DNA of 39,277 bases from Oscillospiraceae bacterium (GCA_015065285.1 SVQP01000017.1:1-39277); one strand, 5' to 3'. Shown: positions 22,114 through 29,989, counted from the stretch's first letter. Notes: generated by a model from the sequence alone, not told the origin. Numbers and translations are program-made.

Positions 22114-22674
22114 ATGCTGGACAGTCAGATCATTGCGCTGTACGACGCGCGCGACGAGCGCGCCATTGCCGAAACTGCAGCAAAATACGGCAACTATTGC
22201 ACAAGCATTGCACTCAATATTCTGCAGAATCTGCAGGACGCGGAGGAATGCGTGAACGATACGTGGCTGCGCACCTGGAATTCCATTCCGCCTGCAAAGC
22301 CTGCGCTGCTCAAATCATACGTAGGAAGAATTACCCGCAACGTAGCGCTTGACAAGCACAAGGCTGCGCACCGCGAAAAGCGCGGCTGCGGTGAGCTTTT
22401 GGTAGCGTTTGACGAGATCAGTGAGATCACCGCCTCGGATTACGAGGTGGAGGACGCGTGGCGCGAGCAGGAATTCGTGGAGCTGCTCAACACCTTTCTG
22501 TATTCCCTGCCCGAGCGTGACCGCAACATGTTTGTGCGCCGCTACTTTTTTACCGATGGCGTGCCTGCCATTGCAAAGCGGTTTGCCACCACGCAGGGCA
22601 ACGTGCTCAAGATCCTTTCCAGAACCAGACAAAAGCTGAAAAAATACTTGGATGAGAATTGGAGCGACGTATGA
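22114..22674 (+). CDS. ECF-type sigma-70 family factor, module C
   Basis: 186 residues, closest to sigma D (MLDSQIIALYDARDERAIAE). Region 2 is NYCTSIALNILQNLQDAEEC; region 4 is SLPERDRNMFVRRYFFTDGV and AKRFATTQGNVLKILSRTRQ. A longer frame starts at 22081, but the ATG at 22114 follows GGGAGG at good spacing and aligns with the paralogues. Its stop overlaps the LRR start (ATGA). In the HTH the turn is AKRFATTQGN rather than AKR(Y/F)GISQ(A/G)N, so its DNA contacts may differ from those of A and D. Confidence 0.92.
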   Translation: MLDSQIIALYDARDERAIAETAAKYGNYCTSIALNILQNLQDAEECVNDTWLRTWNSIPPAKPALLKSYVGRITRNVALDKHKAAHREKRGCGELLVAFDEISEITASDYEVEDAWREQEFVELLNTFLYSLPERDRNMFVRRYFFTDGVPAIAKRFATTQGNVLKILSRTRQKLKKYLDENWSDV

Positions 22675-24482
22675 GAGAAGATAAATTTTACGAGCTGTTC
22701 GGTGATATCGATCCCGAGATCATTGCCGCAGCAGATAAGCCGGTTCCATTTCGCAAAAAGCACGGTTGGAAGGTCATACTGATCGCCGCAACGCTTGCGT
22801 TTGCGATTGCGCTTGCTCCCATTGCGGGTGCATTTGCGCTGGCTGCCGGCTATAAGATCACACACCCGGGATACCAAGGAAACTACGTAGATGCGCTGAA
22901 TCAGATGATTGAAAACTTTGACTCTGCAGCCACCGATCCGGATCGGGAATACGGTGGGCTTTTGAACTCGGGTCTGCTTGACGTGGACTGGGGCGCGCTG
23001 GCAGATACCGTTTCCCCGGACGGAAACGTGGATTGGGATGCGTTTTTTGCCATTTTGCAGGGAGAGCAGCCCATTGATCCTTCGACCTCTGCATTCAAAG
23101 CAGAATTTCTGTCCGATGGCACTGCCAAGATCGTGGCATACAACGGCAACGAGGAGCACGTAACCGTTCCCGAAAAGATTGCCGGAAAGTTTGTTACGGT
23201 CATTGGGGAGAGCGCTTTTGCGAACCATACGGAGATTCACAGCGTTTCCCTGCCCGAGACCGTCACCACCATTGAGCCATACGCGTTTTGCGCCTGCACC
23301 GGTCTCAAATCCGTCCGCATTCCCAAACAGCTGCGCGTAATCGAGGACTATGCCTTTGCCAAATGCTTCAGCCTAGACCAGCTGATCATGGAAAACTTTT
23401 CCTCAAAAGCATACGGCGCCTTTCTCCCCGACAGCCTGCACACACTCGGCTCTTACGCCTTTGAATACTGCCGCAAGTTGACCTTTGTTGCCATTCCTAC
23501 CTCGCTTCAAGAGTGGAAGGTATGTGCTTTCAGCGGCTCGGGACTTGAGCAGATTCTCTTTGACGATGGCATAAAGGAGATCCCGGACTTTGCGTTTGCG
23601 GGCTGTGAACAGCTTCCCAAGGTCGTCGTCCCCTCCTCTGTCACAAGAATCGGCAACGCCGCGTTTTTCGGCTGCACCAAGCTGGAATCGGTGACGCTGA
23701 ACGAGGGACTTGAATATCTGGACGCCTGCTGCTTTGACAGCACCGCCATTGCCTCCATCACCATCCCCTCCACCGTGATCAGCTTTGAAGAAGGCATGTT
23801 TTACGATTGCCCCAACCTGGAAGCGGTTGTGTTTGCAGGCAATGCGCCCGAAATATTCACTCGCCCCGGCACGCCCGAGCAAGATCGCAATCGTATTGCC
23901 GATTACACGGTGTATTACCTTCTGGGCGCAGACGGCTTTGGTCGCAGTGAGTGGAACGGACACAATTGCGAGATGATGGAGGTGCTTACCGAGCAATATG
24001 TCCAAAAACTGGGCAAAAGCACGGTTCCCATGTACAACGTAGAAATACTTGGTCAGCTCAACCTTTGGGAAAGCGAGGACGAGGTCACTGTCATTGAAAG
24101 CTATGCGCAATACAAGCAATACGCAGCGGTCCTCAACTCCACGCGCTATGATCCCGAGTATTTCAGACAGTACGCCATAGTATTGGTCAGGGTCAAGCAT
24201 ACCTCAACCGAGCAGGTGTTGGGCGTGGGCGGCATTGCTGCCAGTCTTTATACCGTCGGTGGCGTTTGGTATCTTGCGCTGTATCCGGTCGTTATCATGG
24301 ACACACCCAAGGCAAACACCAATGACGAGCTGTACACCTATATTGCCATTGACGTAAAACGCTCGGACATCCGTACCGACAACGTGATCAGAGAGGGCGA
24401 GGTATTCGCCTATAGTGTCAGCGATTTTGCATACGGTGGCAGCGTATATCACGAAAGCTACAAGGAAATAAAGAAAAAATAA
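22671..24482 (+). CDS. membrane-anchored BspA-type LRR protein, putative anti-sigma sensor, module C
   Basis: 603 residues. Tail MREDKFYELFGDIDPEIIAA, one membrane helix (about 35-60, ending GAFALAAGYK), then THPGYQGNYVDALNQMIENF and the juxtamembrane NSGLLDVDWGALADTVSPDG. Eight or so LRR_5 repeats follow (VTTIEPYAFCACTGLKSVRI; VTRIGNAAFFGCTKLESVTL). The conserved C-terminal domain contains ESYAQYKQYAAVLNSTRYDP, YAIVLVRVKHTSTEQVLGVG and AIDVKRSDIRTDNVIREGEV. Domain order is the same as in A and D. It starts by ATGA overlap with sigma C and ends before a terminator. Ligand and partner are unknown; pairing with the upstream sigma factor is inferred from overlap and co-duplication. Confidence 0.82.
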   Translation: MREDKFYELFGDIDPEIIAAADKPVPFRKKHGWKVILIAATLAFAIALAPIAGAFALAAGYKITHPGYQGNYVDALNQMIENFDSAATDPDREYGGLLNSGLLDVDWGALADTVSPDGNVDWDAFFAILQGEQPIDPSTSAFKAEFLSDGTAKIVAYNGNEEHVTVPEKIAGKFVTVIGESAFANHTEIHSVSLPETVTTIEPYAFCACTGLKSVRIPKQLRVIEDYAFAKCFSLDQLIMENFSSKAYGAFLPDSLHTLGSYAFEYCRKLTFVAIPTSLQEWKVCAFSGSGLEQILFDDGIKEIPDFAFAGCEQLPKVVVPSSVTRIGNAAFFGCTKLESVTLNEGLEYLDACCFDSTAIASITIPSTVISFEEGMFYDCPNLEAVVFAGNAPEIFTRPGTPEQDRNRIADYTVYYLLGADGFGRSEWNGHNCEMMEVLTEQYVQKLGKSTVPMYNVEILGQLNLWESEDEVTVIESYAQYKQYAAVLNSTRYDPEYFRQYAIVLVRVKHTSTEQVLGVGGIAASLYTVGGVWYLALYPVVIMDTPKANTNDELYTYIAIDVKRSDIRTDNVIREGEVFAYSVSDFAYGGSVYHESYKEIKKK

Positions 24483-24491
24483 CTGATCATC

Positions 24492-24520
24492 GCCCGCGGC
24501 GCTGCCGCGGGCGTTTTTTA
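24492..24520 (+). terminator. terminator of module C
   Basis: GCCCGCGGC-GCT-GCCGCGGGC (24492-24512), then GTTTTTTA. The stem-loop is identical to that of module B. Confidence 0.93.
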
Positions 24521-24540
24521 GGGGCAATAACCAAGCAGAT

Positions 24541-24570
24541 TTGACAGACTTGCAAAAAATATGCTAAAAT
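24541..24570 (+). promoter_or_regulatory. promoter of sigma/LRR module D
   Basis: TTGACA (24541-24546), 18 bases, TAAAAT (24565-24570) with TGC before the -10 and GCTGTCAG after it. It shares GCAAAAAATATGCTAAAAT-like sequence with B and C, but the -35 is displaced upstream. Confidence 0.75.
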
Positions 24571-24637
24571 GCTGTCAGGATCGCGCGTAAATAGCGTATT
24601 GTTGGGTGAAGACCAAAAACGAAAGGAGAATGCAGAT

Positions 24638-25195
24638 ATGCTGGACAGTCAGATCATTGAGCTGTATGAGGCGCGTGATGAGCGCGCCATTTCAGAAACC
24701 GCAGCGAAATACGGCAGCCTATGCAAAAGCATCGCACACAACATTCTTCAGAATCTGCAGGACGCGGAGGAATGCGTCAACGACACCTGGCTGCGCACCT
24801 GGAATTCCATTCCGCCTGCAAAGCCGATTCCGCTCAAGCCCTACGTTGCCAAGATCACGCGTAATCTTGCCATAGACAAGTACAGAATCGAGCATCGGGA
24901 AAAGCGGGGCTATGGAGAAATATCGGTCGCTTTCGATGAGATCAGCGAAATCACCGCCTCGGGATACAGGATCGAGGACGCATGGCGCGAGCAGGATTTT
25001 ATTGATACGATCAATGCGTTTCTGGGTACCCTGCCCGACCGTGACCGAAACGTGTTTGTACGTCGCTATTTCTTTGCGGACGCTGCACCTGACATTGCCA
25101 AGCGGTTTGGCATCTCACAGGGCAACGTTCTGAAAATTCTTTCAAGAACCCGAAAAAAGCTGAAAAATTACTTGGATATGGAGTGGAATACATGA
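24638..25195 (+). CDS. ECF-type sigma-70 family factor, module D
   Basis: 185 residues. It begins MLDSQIIELYEARDERAISE; region 2 is SIAHNILQNLQDAEECVNDT and region 4 is TLPDRDRNVFVRRYFFADAA and IAKRFGISQGNVLKILSRTR. The longer frame from 24569 starts inside the -10 region and is rejected; the ATG at 24638 has AAAGGAG nearby and aligns with the paralogues. Its stop overlaps the next ATG (ATGA). One difference from the others is LCKSIAHNIL in place of YCTSIALNIL in region 2.1. Confidence 0.92.
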   Translation: MLDSQIIELYEARDERAISETAAKYGSLCKSIAHNILQNLQDAEECVNDTWLRTWNSIPPAKPIPLKPYVAKITRNLAIDKYRIEHREKRGYGEISVAFDEISEITASGYRIEDAWREQDFIDTINAFLGTLPDRDRNVFVRRYFFADAAPDIAKRFGISQGNVLKILSRTRKKLKNYLDMEWNT

Positions 25196-27024
25196 ACGAA
25201 CAAAAATTTTTTGAGCTGATGAGTGAAATCGACTCCGAATACATCATGAATGCGGACGTATCGATTCCCTATTACCGCAAGCGCGGCTTTAAGATCAGCC
25301 TGATCGCCGCTTCGCTTGCATTGGCAATCCTGCTCTCTCCCATAGCGGGTGCATTTGCGCTGGCGAGCGGATATAAGGCAACACACCCGGAATTCAAAGG
25401 CAATCACATACAGGCGCTTGACAAGCTGCTCGGCTTGCAGGACAAGGACCATGGAGGGCTTTTGAATTCCTCGCTGCTTGACGTGGATTGGAATGCCCTT
25501 GGTGACGCACTGACCGAGGAGGGCGGTCCCGACTGGAAGCAATTTTTTGACGTACTGGGCGGTCAGGAAAACGAGGATTCCCAAGAATCGGTTTTCCAAA
25601 CGGTTGAAATTGATCAAAGCAGCTTACGCATTGTTGCATATAGCGGTAAGCAGGACGTTGTGATCATTCCCGAAACCATCAACGGCATGATGGTCACCGA
25701 GATCGGTGAGCTTGCTTTTGCCGAGGATCTGACAATGGTACACCTGGTCATTCCCGACACGGTGGTGCTGATCGATGATTCCGCTTTTGTGGGTTGTCTG
25801 AATCTGCAGAGCGTGAAAATGTCAAGCAATATTCAGATCATCGGCGAATGCGCCTTCAATGCCTGCCACTCACTCTGTGAAATCGACCTGCCGGACACAC
25901 TGCACACACTTGGCTATCGTGCATTCGGTTCTTGCAGGGCACTTGAGCAGATACGTATTCCCGCTTCATTGCGCACGTGGGAGGGGTGCACCTTTGCTTC
26001 CTCCGGCTTGCAGACCGCAGAGATCGAGCAGGGCGTGAAAACAATTCCGGAAATGACTTTTTGCAATGCCGAGAGCCTGCAGTATCTCACAATCCCCGCC
26101 TCGGTAGAGGTGATTGAGCAGTACGCCTTTGAAGGATGCGAAAGTTTAACCGACGTCACCCTGCAAAACGGACTGATCTCGATTGGCAGAGATGCTTTTG
26201 CGAGAACAGGACTGCAATCTCTGCGTGTTCCCGCCACGGTGCTTGAGATGTACGACGTCAATTTTAACGGCTGTCGGGATTTTGAGCAGCTCATTTTTGC
26301 CAAGGATGCACCCACTGTGCTGCATCCGAATGGATATTTCACCGATGACAGCGAGCTTGCAACTCTGCCCGATGATGGCATTCCCTCGATCGATTTCTAC
26401 CCTGATTATTCCGTTTACTATTACCCGGATGCTAAGGGCTTTTCCGATTCCCAATGGCACGGGCATCCCTGCGAGCTGATGGTATGTCCAACCGATCCCA
26501 TCGTGGCAGACAGCCCGTTTGACTATATTCCCTTCCATAAGGAAACCGTGCTGGGATCCGTTCAAAACATCGGCAGTCTGCCCGAGGTCATGCTGATCGA
26601 AACTTATGCCGAATATCTGGAAGTCAAGCAGGCACTGCAGACCGCCAATCAGGAGCTGACCTACCTGTTTGCCTATGAAGAAACGTATTTTGAGAAATTC
26701 TCACTGGTACTGATCAGATTCCATCATCTGCAGAGCGAGCAGGTGCTTGGCTTGGCAGGTCTTGTGTCAGGTCCAAGTACTGAGCTGCCGGGCAGCAGCG
26801 CGACAGGAGAGGATATCCAAACACTGGCAGCCGTGGTCAAGATCAGCACTGACAATACGAGCGGTGAAATCTCCATCATGGACGTTCGCAGAACCTACAT
26901 GACCGCAGAGATCAAGAAAAGCGCCTACGGTGAATTCGGTGCAATTGCAATCTATGCCTACAACGTAAGCGGAGGTACTTCGGGCGGAGCCATGAACCAA
27001 GGCTTTCCTCCCACCGTGGAATAA
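25192..27024 (+). CDS. membrane-anchored BspA-type LRR protein, putative anti-sigma sensor, module D
   Basis: 610 residues. Tail MNEQKFFELMSEIDSEYIMN, membrane helix about 35-60 (GAFALASGYK), THPEFKGNHIQALDKLLGLQ, and NSSLLDVDWNALGDALTEEG. LRR_5 repeats follow (VVLIDDSAFVGCLNLQSVKM; VEVIEQYAFEGCESLTDVTL). The C-terminal domain is like A and C but with longer loops (ETYAEYLEVKQALQTANQEL; FSLVLIRFHHLQSEQVLGLA) and a Ser/Thr-rich insertion near 530-550, ending in a Gly/Pro tail. It starts by ATGA overlap with sigma D. No GC-rich terminator like those of A-C follows. Confidence 0.82.
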   Translation: MNEQKFFELMSEIDSEYIMNADVSIPYYRKRGFKISLIAASLALAILLSPIAGAFALASGYKATHPEFKGNHIQALDKLLGLQDKDHGGLLNSSLLDVDWNALGDALTEEGGPDWKQFFDVLGGQENEDSQESVFQTVEIDQSSLRIVAYSGKQDVVIIPETINGMMVTEIGELAFAEDLTMVHLVIPDTVVLIDDSAFVGCLNLQSVKMSSNIQIIGECAFNACHSLCEIDLPDTLHTLGYRAFGSCRALEQIRIPASLRTWEGCTFASSGLQTAEIEQGVKTIPEMTFCNAESLQYLTIPASVEVIEQYAFEGCESLTDVTLQNGLISIGRDAFARTGLQSLRVPATVLEMYDVNFNGCRDFEQLIFAKDAPTVLHPNGYFTDDSELATLPDDGIPSIDFYPDYSVYYYPDAKGFSDSQWHGHPCELMVCPTDPIVADSPFDYIPFHKETVLGSVQNIGSLPEVMLIETYAEYLEVKQALQTANQELTYLFAYEETYFEKFSLVLIRFHHLQSEQVLGLAGLVSGPSTELPGSSATGEDIQTLAAVVKISTDNTSGEISIMDVRRTYMTAEIKKSAYGEFGAIAIYAYNVSGGTSGGAMNQGFPPTVE

Positions 27025-27129
27025 CTCCACAGGCTACCAATAATAAAAAAAACGGGGCAGCTCCATGGGCTGCGTAAATAAGGTAAAATTATCAAAAACC
27101 AATACTTTCAAATAGTAATTGCCCCAGGT

Positions 27130-27228
27130 GCGGGCGATCACTGATCGCCCCTACGGCTATTTTTGTTTGGGTTTTACGTATGAAAGCCACAGCACAGACA
27201 CTTGTAGGGGCGATCAGTGATCGCCCGC
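27130..27228. repeat. palindromic intergenic repeat, GTAGGGG family (copy 3)
   Basis: GCGGGCGATCACTGATCGCC (27130-27149, ending CCTAC at 27154) and its exact reverse complement (27204-27228), each a hairpin around TGATCGCCC. The 49-base spacer shows no gene. The stretch 27025-27129 between module D and this repeat holds only a weak GCAGC/GCTGC hairpin near 27055. Confidence 0.85.
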
Positions 27229-27246
27229 TCCTGCGGCAACTATTCA

Positions 27247-27296
27247 TAAAAAAGCAATTAAGGACTGCATCAAAACGATACAGTCCTTGTTTTTTG
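27247..27296. terminator. bidirectional terminator after the S24 repressor gene
   Basis: Arms AAGGACTG (27260-27267) and CAGTCCTT (27281-27288), extended by AT-rich pairing. Plus side GTTTTTTG; minus side AATTGCTTTTTT. Confidence 0.8.
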
Positions 27297-27354
27297 CGAA
27301 ATTCTCCGCTAATTTGTCAGCCTCATCGGGCAGACCCTTTTATTTTTGTTTTGC

Positions 27355-28164
27355 TTATTTCTTATGCAGCTTGCCAATGACTCTGCCGCAGCAGCGGATA
27401 TCGTTGAAATCGCGCAGCATGATGGGTGCGTAGAAGGGATTGAGCGAGATCAGGCAATCACCGCCGAATTTCTTGAAATAGCCCTCTCCGTCCAGCACGA
27501 AAATACCAAGCTCTCCCGGCTCGATCTGCTCGCATTCCTGAATGAGCAGCACGTCGCGGTCGTGATATTTGGGCTCCATACTGTCACCGCTGATACGCAG
27601 TGCATAGTCCGCATCGGCAGTTTTGCCGTTATCGGGAATTGCAATATCTGTCGCTACGCTATCAAACAGATACACGCCCGTGCCTGCGGAAACCGGCAGG
27701 TCATACAGCGCGATGGTGCGCTTGCCAAGTCCGCCCGCCACGCGGGTAAAGCCGCTCTTGGATGGCTTGATCTCGGGCTTTCTGATTGTCGCTGCAGGAG
27801 CTGCCGTGGCTGCGCGGTAGCTGTCCGCCGTGACTCTTTCGTATTCCTTGTCCAGCACAAGCGCGACAAGCTCCTGACCGTGGCTATCCAATCTGCGATA
27901 GTGCTCGACCAGCGCGATCTCACCCTCAGCCAAGGTATAATTATGATGATTTTCCGGTACGCCGCTTACAATATAATCCAAAGAGCAATCCAGTGCCTGG
28001 CAGATTGCCAGCATATTGGAGAGCTTGGGAGAATCGCTGATGCCTGCCAGGATCTTGGAAAGTGTACCAAGCGGAATGCCGGTCATCTCGGAAAGCTTGT
28101 CGTTTGTGATGCGACGCTCGGATTTGATTTTTTTGATTCTGTCAATATAAGTAAGTTCGGACAT
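27355..28164 (-). CDS. LexA/CI-like repressor: XRE-type HTH with S24 self-cleavage domain
   Basis: 269 residues. The N-terminal HTH_XRE is at about 5-68 (NDKLSEMTGIPLGTLSKILA). A linker with an Ala-rich segment follows, then the S24 domain with Ala-Gly at 160-161 (LPVSAGTG, likely cleavage site), catalytic Ser195 in ISGDSMEPKYHDRDVLLIQ, and a Lys at 231/232 (EGYFKKF). Such repressors cleave themselves when RecA is activated by DNA damage. It differs from true LexA, whose N-terminal domain is a winged helix, and looks like a phage-type CI or HdiR protein. It is divergent from a small membrane protein gene whose promoter it is placed to control. The ATG follows GGAGGGAAC. Confidence 0.9.
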   Translation of the reverse strand: MSELTYIDRIKKIKSERRITNDKLSEMTGIPLGTLSKILAGISDSPKLSNMLAICQALDCSLDYIVSGVPENHHNYTLAEGEIALVEHYRRLDSHGQELVALVLDKEYERVTADSYRAATAAPAATIRKPEIKPSKSGFTRVAGGLGKRTIALYDLPVSAGTGVYLFDSVATDIAIPDNGKTADADYALRISGDSMEPKYHDRDVLLIQECEQIEPGELGIFVLDGEGYFKKFGGDCLISLNPFYAPIMLRDFNDIRCCGRVIGKLHKK

Positions 28165-28223
28165 GTTCCCTCCGTATCCCGGGATTTCTTCTCAAAAATC
28201 CCGTGTTTTTCTCTTACGGTCTC

Positions 28224-28252
28224 ATTATAACACGGTTTTTCCGTTTTGTAAA
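28224..28252 (-). promoter_or_regulatory. sigma-A promoter of the S24 repressor gene
   Basis: Minus strand TTTACA (28247-28252), 17 bases, TATAAT (28224-28229). It lies about 45 bases from the divergent promoter. Confidence 0.8.
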
Positions 28253-28293
28253 GAGGTTTTTGAAAATTTTTTCCGATTTTTGAAAAATAGGGG

Positions 28294-28322
28294 TTGACAA
28301 ATCCGATTTTGGGTGTTATAAT
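28294..28322 (+). promoter_or_regulatory. consensus sigma-A promoter of the small membrane protein gene
   Basis: TTGACA (28294-28299), 17 bases, TATAAT (28317-28322), both perfect. Repeated TCCGATTTT elements lie at its upstream side (28272-28280) and within the spacer (28302-28310), possible repressor sites. Confidence 0.88.
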
Positions 28323-28387
28323 CATGTCACGATATTCCATTTTCGGAACTTTCCCGACAACATTCGGGGGTTCGGTTCCCACACATC

Positions 28388-28423
28388 GCGCGTCCTTTTC
28401 CGTTCTCGGAAACAAGAGCGCGC
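28388..28423 (+). promoter_or_regulatory. leader hairpin before the small membrane protein gene
   Basis: Outer GCGCG (28388-28392)/CGCGC (28419-28423) and inner TTTCCG/CGGAAA (28397-28412) pairings in a ~115-base leader, ending just before the ribosome site. It might modulate translation; the role is unproven. Confidence 0.4.
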
Positions 28424-28444
28424 CAAGAGAAAAGGAGAATGATC

Positions 28445-28729
28445 ATGACATATTATAACAAATCCGCAGCAACCAATGCAAACGTAAGCGTTCGCGAAAG
28501 CGAGAGCGTTTCCCTTCTTTCCCTGCTGCTCTCTCTGCCCGCAGCACTCTGGCAGTTCTTGTGCTCCCTTGGCGTCAAGCGCGTGTTCAAGGGCGCTTCC
28601 CTGACCTTCTGCATTTTCGCATTCTTTGGCATCGTGGGCGGCATTGAAACAGGGCTGATCACTTTTGGTCTGGGCGCTGTTCTGACCGTGGCTTTGGTAG
28701 TCATTGAAATCTTCTGCCTGAGAAAATAA
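28445..28729 (+). CDS. small membrane protein divergent from the S24 repressor, 94 aa
   Basis: I do not recognise the family. The first ~20 residues (MTYYNKSAATNANVSVRESE) are polar; then come a hydrophobic stretch SVSLLSLLLSLPAALWQFLC and two clear membrane helices (LTFCIFAFFGIVGGIET and ITFGLGAVLTVALVVIEIFC). The ATG at 28445 is preferred over 28439 because GGAG then sits 7 bases upstream instead of one. It has a consensus promoter and lies head-to-head with a LexA/CI-like repressor, the place where Bacillus carries yneA (SOS division inhibitor). It has no LysM domain and is not a YneA homologue by sequence. A damage-induced membrane role is inference only. Confidence 0.7.
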   Translation: MTYYNKSAATNANVSVRESESVSLLSLLLSLPAALWQFLCSLGVKRVFKGASLTFCIFAFFGIVGGIETGLITFGLGAVLTVALVVIEIFCLRK

Positions 28730-28731
28730 GC

Positions 28732-29835
28732 TCAGCTCTTTTCAAATAGCGTACACAGCGCACGCGCTGCGACCTCAGCACCCGCGAGAGCCTCTTTTGG
28801 AGTGTTGCCGCTGCTGCCTACCTCAAGCGTCAGGCAGAAGGGGGCGCAGTCCTGATTGAGCGTTTGCTCCTTGCAGATCACGCCTGCGCAGCTGCCGCCA
28901 AACGCTTGGTTCATGCGCTCGTACAAGCGCATGGCGAGCGCAAGATTTGTCTTGCTCGTGCTCTCTGCGCTCATGCCGCAGATCAGCTGTGTTTGCGCAA
29001 TGCTCTCCCCGTTTTGCACGGCAAGCGAGCGCACGATATGCCCCTCTTGATTGGTAGATGCTGCACGGTGCAGGTCTATGACGCAGATCAACGAGGGGTA
29101 TGCTTTTTGAAACGCGGCAATGGCATCCGCAGCCCGCGCGTACGCATCTCTGTTGGACTCTCCGTCAAACACGGTCTTGCAGTGAATGGTGCCGATGCCC
29201 GCTTGGTTGAGTATTTGTGCCACGCGCTCCCCTACTGCCACCACACCGTCCGAGCCGTCCGTGCTTCTGGCAAATTCACCGTCGCCCTCTTCTAAGTAGA
29301 GCGCGCCCTCCCGATTGTACCCTTCACCCGTGTGCGTGTGGATGATCAGCACGCTGACCTGCCCGCGTGCCGCCGGGATCTTGCAGGCAGCCGCCAGTAC
29401 CTCTTGCATATCAATCACCCTGTCAGTCTGATTGACGGGGTGATTTTTTGCTGTGATATCCATGGGCACGATCGGCACAGCGCCTGTGGGCACTGCGGAA
29501 AAATCATACGCATAAGGATCTCTCCCCGCCATCCCTTGTGTCCCGGGCGTGCTCTCTTGTTCTCCCGTCTGCTCCTCTTGCACAGTACCCGTGCCCTGCT
29601 CGCTTTCATTTTCTGCGCCACCCGGTTGCTGCACGGGCGGCTCGCTGCGACTCCACGGAGCCCACACGAGAACAGCTGCTATGATCATGGCAAGCGCAAC
29701 CACCGCCGTGGCAAGCATCAGCCAGACTCGTCTCCTCCTCCCTTTTTTGTAGATTCCATCCACCGCGATTCCATCCCATGCGCGGATCTCGCGCTTGAGA
29801 AATTCCGTCATGCCGTTTGTTTGATGCTCGTCCAT
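28732..29835 (-). CDS. spoIIP: stage II sporulation protein P (SpoIIP-like amidase/endopeptidase)
   Basis: 367 residues. A cytoplasmic tail with KKGRRRR precedes one membrane helix (about 39-59). An acidic, low-complexity linker (GAENESEQGTGTVQEEQTGE) follows, then the catalytic domain: VSVLIIHTHTGEGYN (zinc-binding His with Glu), VGERVAQILNQAGI, CVIDLHRAAST (second His) and LTLEVGSSGNT (Glu). SpoIIP hydrolyses stem peptides of septal peptidoglycan during engulfment, with SpoIID and SpoIIM. The ATG at 29835 follows GGGAGG; upstream frame residues are not convincing. It converges with the small membrane protein gene (2-base gap), and no separate terminator is visible between them. Confidence 0.88.
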   Translation of the reverse strand: MDEHQTNGMTEFLKREIRAWDGIAVDGIYKKGRRRRVWLMLATAVVALAMIIAAVLVWAPWSRSEPPVQQPGGAENESEQGTGTVQEEQTGEQESTPGTQGMAGRDPYAYDFSAVPTGAVPIVPMDITAKNHPVNQTDRVIDMQEVLAAACKIPAARGQVSVLIIHTHTGEGYNREGALYLEEGDGEFARSTDGSDGVVAVGERVAQILNQAGIGTIHCKTVFDGESNRDAYARAADAIAAFQKAYPSLICVIDLHRAASTNQEGHIVRSLAVQNGESIAQTQLICGMSAESTSKTNLALAMRLYERMNQAFGGSCAGVICKEQTLNQDCAPFCLTLEVGSSGNTPKEALAGAEVAARALCTLFEKS

Positions 29836-29989
29836 TTTATTTCCTCCCGTCTGTTTCTTTGCTGCATTGTATGACGCGCACCTTCCAAATATGCGCGCAG
29901 CGCACACAATGCACGCCAAGCCGTCTGATTAAGTTTTTTGCCCATAATAAAAAAATTATAAATTATATATTAAAATTTTCCTAATACTC

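Noticed and set aside
28445-28729. YneA/SulA division inhibitor
   Set aside because: The position next to an S24 repressor is suggestive, but there is no LysM domain or sequence similarity I can see.
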